Assembly (NCBI GenBank): GCA_949130485.1
Contig: OX422184.1
Coordinates: forward strand, 3,347,204-3,411,203
Source: Agelas oroides
Taxonomy: Eukaryota; Porifera; Demospongiae; Agelasida; Agelasidae
Direction: 5' to 3'
Length of the DNA stretch: 64,000 bases
Shown: one piece after another, positions 58,313-64,000 of the stretch
Layout of the letters: the number at the start of each line of letters is the position of its first letter
Numbering within the stretch: the stretch's first letter is position 1
Position numbers and translations under genes: made by a program
Notes under the pieces: generated by a model
Seen by the model: only the letters and a program-made list of their open reading frames with translations
Databases searched by the model: none
Told to the model about the DNA's origin: nothing

Positions 58313-58723
58313 ATTACTTGTAGCTTTGTAACCATGCAAGGTGTTAGTCCCCCTTAAGAGCCTGGGTAAGTGGCTAGTGTACACTCCTTGCAGAGGAACA
58401 TTGTGAAAAGGCTGAACTGATTGTGTCCATGGGTTAGTGGAACTGAACTACCTGTTCTGATGGTGTTCATTATGTTACTCATTTGCTGTTCTTTGTGGGG
58501 GAACTGAAGTCTGTACTTGTGTTAGGGATGTACAGTTGCAATAGTGCATAGAGAAATTGTATTTGATCTCACTGCCGCCATATTTTGGTATACTTACACA
58601 TACAACAATGCTGCAACATTATATGTCATTCATTTCACAATTCAAGCAACCTCAAAACTACAGCAACAATACTACACATGTACAATGTAAAGAAAAAAAA
58701 TTGTTCGAATTTGGTGAGGTGAA

Positions 58724-61700
58724 TCAGTTTGGTCGAAGTTTATTTAGTTCCGTCAGCACATAAGACATTGTTGGTCGGTTTTCAGGATGGTTTTGTATGC
58801 AAGCAGTGATCAGGCCATGCATGAACACCCATCTGTCTCGAACTGCTTCTACCATGCTAGGGAGCCTCTTCTCCATTGGGAATTGCCCCGTGGTCACTTC
58901 ACACACAAGTATTCCATAGCTGTAGACGTCCACCTTCGCAGTCTGACGGATTCCTATCTCTTGCCTGACTTCAGGAGCTGCGTACACAGGTGCACCTGGT
59001 CCTGTGGTTCTGGCCTCCATTGCAAGCTTTGCGGAGCCAAAATCTGAGAGCTTAGCTTTCCATTGGTTGTTGGGTTTAGCCTCTAAGAGAACGTTGGCAG
59101 AGCTCACATCTCGGTGGATGATTTCACCATGGTGATGAAGGTGAAGGTAGTTGAGGGCTGAAGCAATGTCTCGGAAGATATTCAGCTTGCTGGAACCTTC
59201 AAGGAGATTCCTCTCGTATGCCTTTCTAAGTGACATGTCGAGCAATTCTGTGACCACCAGAGGATCATTTTCTGTATCAATCACAGCAGCTATGAGCATC
59301 ACCAAGTTGGGATGTCGGATCTGTGCCATAATGCCAATTTCCTTGCGGATGACCTCGATATACTCCGGCTCTTGAATCATGTCATGCAGACATTTCACTG
59401 CCACTCGTTGTCCTCGAAATGTGCCCTCCACAACAAACCCCCAACCTCCAGTGCCAAGAATCTTAAGCATGTTGAGAGAGACTTCTTTTCTTGGGACCTC
59501 CCAGAATTTGCTCTGGTATGACTGGTCAGATTTCAGTTGTAGAGGATTCCTCTGGATTTGCTGTCTAAGAGTAGCTATTTGCTGTCTCAACCCCTCCCTC
59601 TCACTCTGTAAGCTCTGTATAAATTGATCTTTCTTGACTATCTGCTGCCTAAACCCCTCCCTCTCACTTTGTATGAATCCATCGTTCTCAACTATCCACT
59701 GCCTCAACCCTTCTTTCTCCCTTTGTAAGCTCTGTATGAACTGATCTTTCTCATCTATCTGCTGCCTCAAACCCTCATTATCTGCTGACTGCTGCAATAC
59801 CTGCAAACAAAAAATCAGGGATGCAATAGTCAGAAAATGATGGCTGTTGCACAGAACCGGGCAGCACAATGTGAAACAAATTGCCCAACATCAAATGCTA
59901 CACAGTATACTGCAAGTGATCAAAAACTGGAGGGAGGGAAAGCCTGGGAAAGAGGCTAGGCTGCACACTTGATACTTCTAGCAATCAGGGCTGCCAAAAC
60001 AATGTAAGGATGGTCACACGTGGAACACTCATTACAGTTGAGCTATATTTACAGTCTGATGGGTTGCTTTGCATTCTTCAATATGATCACAACTGATCAA
60101 GGCTACATTAATCAACTGTAATCATCCATTCAGTTGCAATTCTGTCTGGAAACAAGACCTAGGCTGAATACAAGGCAGCACCCGAGTCAAAATTTGAAAA
60201 TGTCTGGCAATATGTACCTTCACTGGTTCCAAATATGTACCTTCACTGGTTCCAGTCACTATATTAATGACAGGTCAACAATACCTGGTCTTTGTATCTG
60301 TCTCGTTCTGCTTTTAGAGAAGCAATTTCTGCCTCACGGTGGAGTTTCTCATCACTCATCCTCTGTCGGTCACATCTTTCAGCCTCAAAGTCTTCCTGGA
60401 AGATCTTCAACTACACAAGGACATAATAAGAAGAATTTTTCTGACTAAAGACCATCTCAGCCCAAGCTGACTGAATACTTTGCTGCATAAGCTCAGAGGC
60501 TTAATGTTGTTTACTGTTGCCAACAGTAGCTAGGTGCTCTATGAATATTGATATTAGCTATACTGGGAGAGTGAGAAATAAATCCATAGAAAAATTACCG
60601 AGATCCCGCTGGGATAAGCTCACCATTTTGGGATATAGTATCAGTGGGTTAGAAAGTCAACCAAAAAGATATGATTATTGTAGTGTAGTAGACTAGTGAC
60701 TCATCCCAAGGAAGAATAGCTACCAGTAAGTCCAATTTCCTTGTACTTTGTACACAGAATATGCATGCATGCATGCACAAACGTTGAAATTTTGTGATTG
60801 ATATCAACATTAAGCTCTCTCTTTTGCTATCTTAGCAATGGATGAGAACACACACAAAATGAACATGGATAGTTCCAAGTCAGGCAAGTCAGCTGAATAA
60901 ATGGTCCGGCCATGGCCTGACCAGCTATACCAGTTCCGGTGCCTATATCCCCATACATAGATCACTCAAGTGAACACTGTACAGCATGTCATGAAATTTT
61001 GTAACTCGACCTTGCTGTTTGAGGTTAAAGGTCTTTGTGTCTGATATCTTCATGCAAAGGGTAAGACTGTGGTGCCTCAGAAACCATTCTCCTGCATGCA
61101 AATAGAACCATGGCAAGGCTACTATAGCTAGTTGTACATGTATACACCATGTAAACACATGTGCCTACACACTTCTGGGGATGAATTATACTGCAAGCAA
61201 CAAAAATTGGGGTGAAGATGCCTTGTGTGTGGCTAGTGCTATTCATGAATATAATTTGAATATACTTGTAAGTTGTACACAGTTGTCAATCCGTTTCTTT
61301 ATCCTTCCATCTGGTTAGGGTTTTCCATGACTGGCTCTCTAACATAAAACTTGCGCACTGTTTTCTCCGAAATCTATAGGTACCCACTCTGTTTTGGAAA
61401 TAAAAACAATTTTTATACTCCATTAAATTCATACAGCTAGAAATAAAATTAATTTATATAGTAGTAGTTTTAGTAACTGGCTTATGTAATCAGACTACTA
61501 CACTTAACACTACTCACTTGCTCCCTTAGGACCGCAACTTCTTCCTTGAGTTGTTTGTCCTAGCATAAGAGGAATAATTTATGTTGATTTGAACCATGTA
61601 AATGCATGTAGAATGTAGATTCAGAGACTGGCCTATAGGCTCAAGTGCCTGAACACAGTGAACGTCTAGTACATTGGTTTAACAACTTAACCCAGTGCAT

Positions 61701-63527
61701 GTGTCAAGATATCCCCTACCAATAACCTTGTATATGTCTCACCATGTAGACTTGGTTGCATGATATACAAATTTCATCCACTCAGCATGCCAAAAGATAC
61801 TACCCATGGAGGATCTCTCACAGAATATATGTAGCCAAATAAAATATGTTCAGATGTTCTAATCATTCATGTCACAAGTGACTGCTTGAAGAACTGCACA
61901 TGTACTATATATATTGTTAAGTTCTGTACATGCATACCTGAGAAATAGTGATGCTGTCAATCTTCTGCACTGCATAAGGAAACCAGGGGTGTAATATCGC
62001 ACACTGCCTATGTCAGCTAGCTAAGAATAGACAAGTTATCATTGTAGTTACAAGGTAGCCTTGTTCCAGTTTTACTGAATCTCCAAAATATGTAAAGCGA
62101 AAACCGTATTGCGTTCCTTATATGGAAGTCAGAGGGTGCACTGATGGTTATGTAATGTGACTCATTCTTTATCTTCAATGCTTTGCGCTTGAGTGTTGCA
62201 AAGATTCTGCAAAACCCGGTACATTGCTTACAGTACAAAACATGGGAATGTGACTGGAATACTTATCACACAGTGATACAGAAGGTCGAGAGAAATGGAA
62301 TTACTAAGTGCGGGCAGATTATCAATTGTGGCCGTGTATGCAATTCGATGATCAAGTGCTTGTGTCAAAATTGATGTAAGCATAGAAAAAGCTCAAGCTT
62401 TCTGGAGAAAGAAATCTTGTGTTAAATATCACTTTGAAAGTTTTTAAGCAAGTAAATGGGTGAACACAAGCTTGTTAATTCAAGAATTGTACTGTCGCAA
62501 CTACACAAGATATATAATGAATTCAGAAAAAACTGTCAATAAACACATGCATGGGCGATTGTTTGCTGGTCCATGTGCATATATATAAAGCTCCTCTACC
62601 CGCGGCATATCCTTTCCATTCACAATTTCAGTATTCAGAGAGAGCCTGGATACTAGGTTATACAGTCTTGTACAGCTGACATAATTTACACACACACTTC
62701 AGTGGCTTCTCAGTCATAAATGGGAAGGAAGGTTCTCTGATACCAACTTAAAATTGGAAACTTTGCCAACGTTTCAACTGAATGCTCAGTCATCACTTTC
62801 ACCCTGGAGCATTTAGTCGAAACATTGGCAAAAGTTTTTTTGTTGGTATCAGAGAACCATTAATGCACACAGTTGGGTACAAGGTCTGACCACTGTCGAG
62901 TCTAGTAACCTACCACTGTAGGTCTTCAACAGCAAAGATATTGAACCTACCTGCTCTTGTGATCCTCACAGCTTCACACTGACCATAAACATCCACTACT
63001 GCATACAGATCGTATCCTTCTTGATAAACGCCTTGAGCTGCAACTCCCTGGGACTTGCCATTCACAAAGAAAGTGAGGACGCCATCACCTGACACCCGCA
63101 GGCCCAAACGGTCTTGTTCACGCAAATCATTTAGGTTTGTAAAACCATACTTCAATTCTGTAGGATCTGAGTAGCCAACAAGCATATTTTCAATACGGTC
63201 TGAACAACACATGCAGTAGTTTGGAGTACCCGGAGAATATTGTGGAATATCATTGAGCTTGATCTTGGTTCCTGCCTTGTACTGCATCACTCCCAGCTTA
63301 AGTGACCCATCCCAATTTGTCCCATCATGGGACATTATTTCAACTTCAAATTCAGTTGTTCCCCTTAAAGCTTTAGCTCCATATACCACACAACCATATA
63401 CATCAGCAGGGTTTATTCTGTCTGCCCCTAGCCCATACTTTGAAATCTTTATCATGTCAGAATGAATGGAATGGAATCCGAACTGAATAGCACTTCTAAG
63501 CTGAAATGTTTCCTCAGATGATGCCAT
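58724..63527 (-). CDS. NHR-coiled coil-kinase gene A (reference member)
   Basis: Exons: 63527-62951, 61969-61938, 61559-61518, 60410-60285 and 59800-58724; 617 residues, all borders GT/AG. NHR (1-192): FGFHSIHSDMIKIS, EFEVEI, GSLKLGVMQ and DGVLTFFVNGKSQGVAA match the Neuralized repeat, a protein-binding fold of Neuralized E3 ligases. Linkers: 193-217. UBAN-like coiled coil: 218-259. Heptad repeats (three units, one short by 3 residues): about 273-345. Kinase (about 370-617): GTGGWGFV (375-382), Lys395 in VAVKCLHD, HRDVSSAN (488-495), DFG (Asp512) and APE (534-536). All residues needed for phosphotransfer are present, so it is probably active, TKL-like. The catalytic loop has Ser-Ser where Ser/Thr kinases have Lys-Pro and Tyr kinases Ala-Ala. 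Soluble, no signal peptide or membrane segment. Start: ATG of MASSEE, since the longer frame begins at GTG. Confidence 0.8.
60285..60410 (-). CDS. Gene A exon 4: UBAN-like coiled coil
   Basis: 42 codons between GTGTAG and GTATTG. Core IFQEDFEAERCDRQRMSDEK. Known: in NEMO the DFxxERxxRE helix contacts linear ubiquitin. Here Asp, Phe, Glu, Arg and the distal Arg are kept and the last Glu is Gln. Confidence 0.65.
62731..62858. mobile_element. Hairpin MITE in gene A intron 1
   Basis: 128 bp. GGTTCTCTGATACCAAC pairs with GTTGGTATCAGAGAACC, and inner arms TTTGCCAACGTTTC/GAAACATTGGCAAA continue it. Confidence 0.85.
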
Positions 63528-63575
63528 TGCTTCCACTGGCCCTGAGTCTTGCTCACTGAACTACATGTACAAAAC
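63528..63575 (-). promoter_or_regulatory. Conserved 5' leader of the NHR-kinase genes
   Basis: AGCAAGACT occurs about 15-35 nt before the ATG in all six NHR genes (here and upstream of 53440, 43519, 28730, 20602 and 15794), followed by a CCAGTG-like piece. It may be a core promoter or 5' UTR element, or merely reflect recent duplication. No TATA box is obvious. Confidence 0.45.
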
Positions 63576-63888
63576 CTGTACAAGAGTGAGTAAACAGCAT
63601 AATGACCAAATGGCTGACATAGTAATACTGTCTTTGGCTCATGCACCCATGCATTCACAATTCGCAATTTTTTCCTCAGCTCCCAAATTCAAAAAAAAAA
63701 AAAAAAGATCAAAATTAAAGTCCTAAGACTTCTTTCTCTACAAATCTCAGCTGTGTATTACACACACAACACTCCACAACACACTACATACAGTTTTGTA
63801 CTTTACATTAACCTGTTGAGCGTAGTTCTACAACAACTCTGGTCACACCTCTTAGACAGCATTCACACGAAAAGTGAATGAATGTACT

Positions 63889-63920
63889 TGCCCTTGTAGG
63901 TCTGACAACTTTGCACACTG
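63889..63920 (-). pseudogene. Tiny NHR exon relic at right edge
   Basis: On the plus strand CTTGCCCTTGTAGGTCTGAC followed by AACTTTGCACACT matches the end of NHR exon 1 (RITRAG and its donor), then similarity stops. It hints that the array once extended rightward. Confidence 0.4.
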
Positions 63921-64000
63921 ATTACCTAGGCAAAAACAAAGTAAAGACAAACTGTGAAGCAGTAGCATTTGGGAGATTCATTGGCCAGCTATAAGTGCAG

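Overview
The window looks like a piece of a compact, repeat-rich animal genome, most likely a demosponge (Amphimedon-like). This is inference: small introns with GT/AG borders, many short inverted-repeat elements, eukaryotic domains (Neuralized repeat, tyrosine-kinase-like kinase, PHD finger, archaemetzincin), and no bacterial gene organisation. No database search was possible.

The dominant content is a head-to-tail array of paralogous genes, all on the minus strand. Each encodes an N-terminal Neuralized homology repeat (NHR), a coiled coil, and a C-terminal TKL-type kinase. I reconstructed a shared five-exon structure from conserved splice sites: exon 1 = NHR (about 190 codons, phase 1); exon 2 = 32 nt; exon 3 = 42 nt; exon 4 = 126 nt, with a DFxAERxxR core like the ubiquitin-binding UBAN coiled coil of NEMO/ABIN/optineurin; exon 5 = a variable number (1-7) of about 21-residue heptad repeats plus the whole kinase. 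Genes, in order of transcription on the minus strand: A (58724-63527), B (49628-53440), C (37711-43519, no exon 3), D (25213-28730, no exon 4), E (16730-20602), and F (10359-15794, decayed pseudogene). Two kinase fragments (46213-46544 and 4829-5392) and a tiny NHR relic at the right edge complete the picture. If expressed, these proteins would join an NHR module, a candidate linear-ubiquitin-binding coiled coil and a kinase in one chain, which suggests intracellular signalling (perhaps innate-immune). This arrangement is the most notable thing in the window.

Other genes: a single-exon type II membrane glycosyltransferase-like gene (7983-9176, +); an intronless three-lobed beta-trefoil-like gene with a TATA box (46918-47382, +); an archaemetzincin pseudogene (4396-4828, +) fused to a kinase fragment; a frameshifted Crypton-type tyrosine recombinase (22197-23674, -); and a PHD-finger ORF running off the left edge (1-561, -).

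The rest is repeats: a MITE family ending in TAGCCTCG with 9-bp target duplications; a hAT-like MITE with a perfect 8-bp duplication; a 1.1-kb foldback element; several other inverted-repeat elements; LINE and Helitron-like relics; and two copies of a 46-bp minisatellite (8 and 21 units) in paralogous 3' flanks of genes D and C. Breakpoints, templated insertions and local duplications inside the kinase genes show active birth-and-death evolution.
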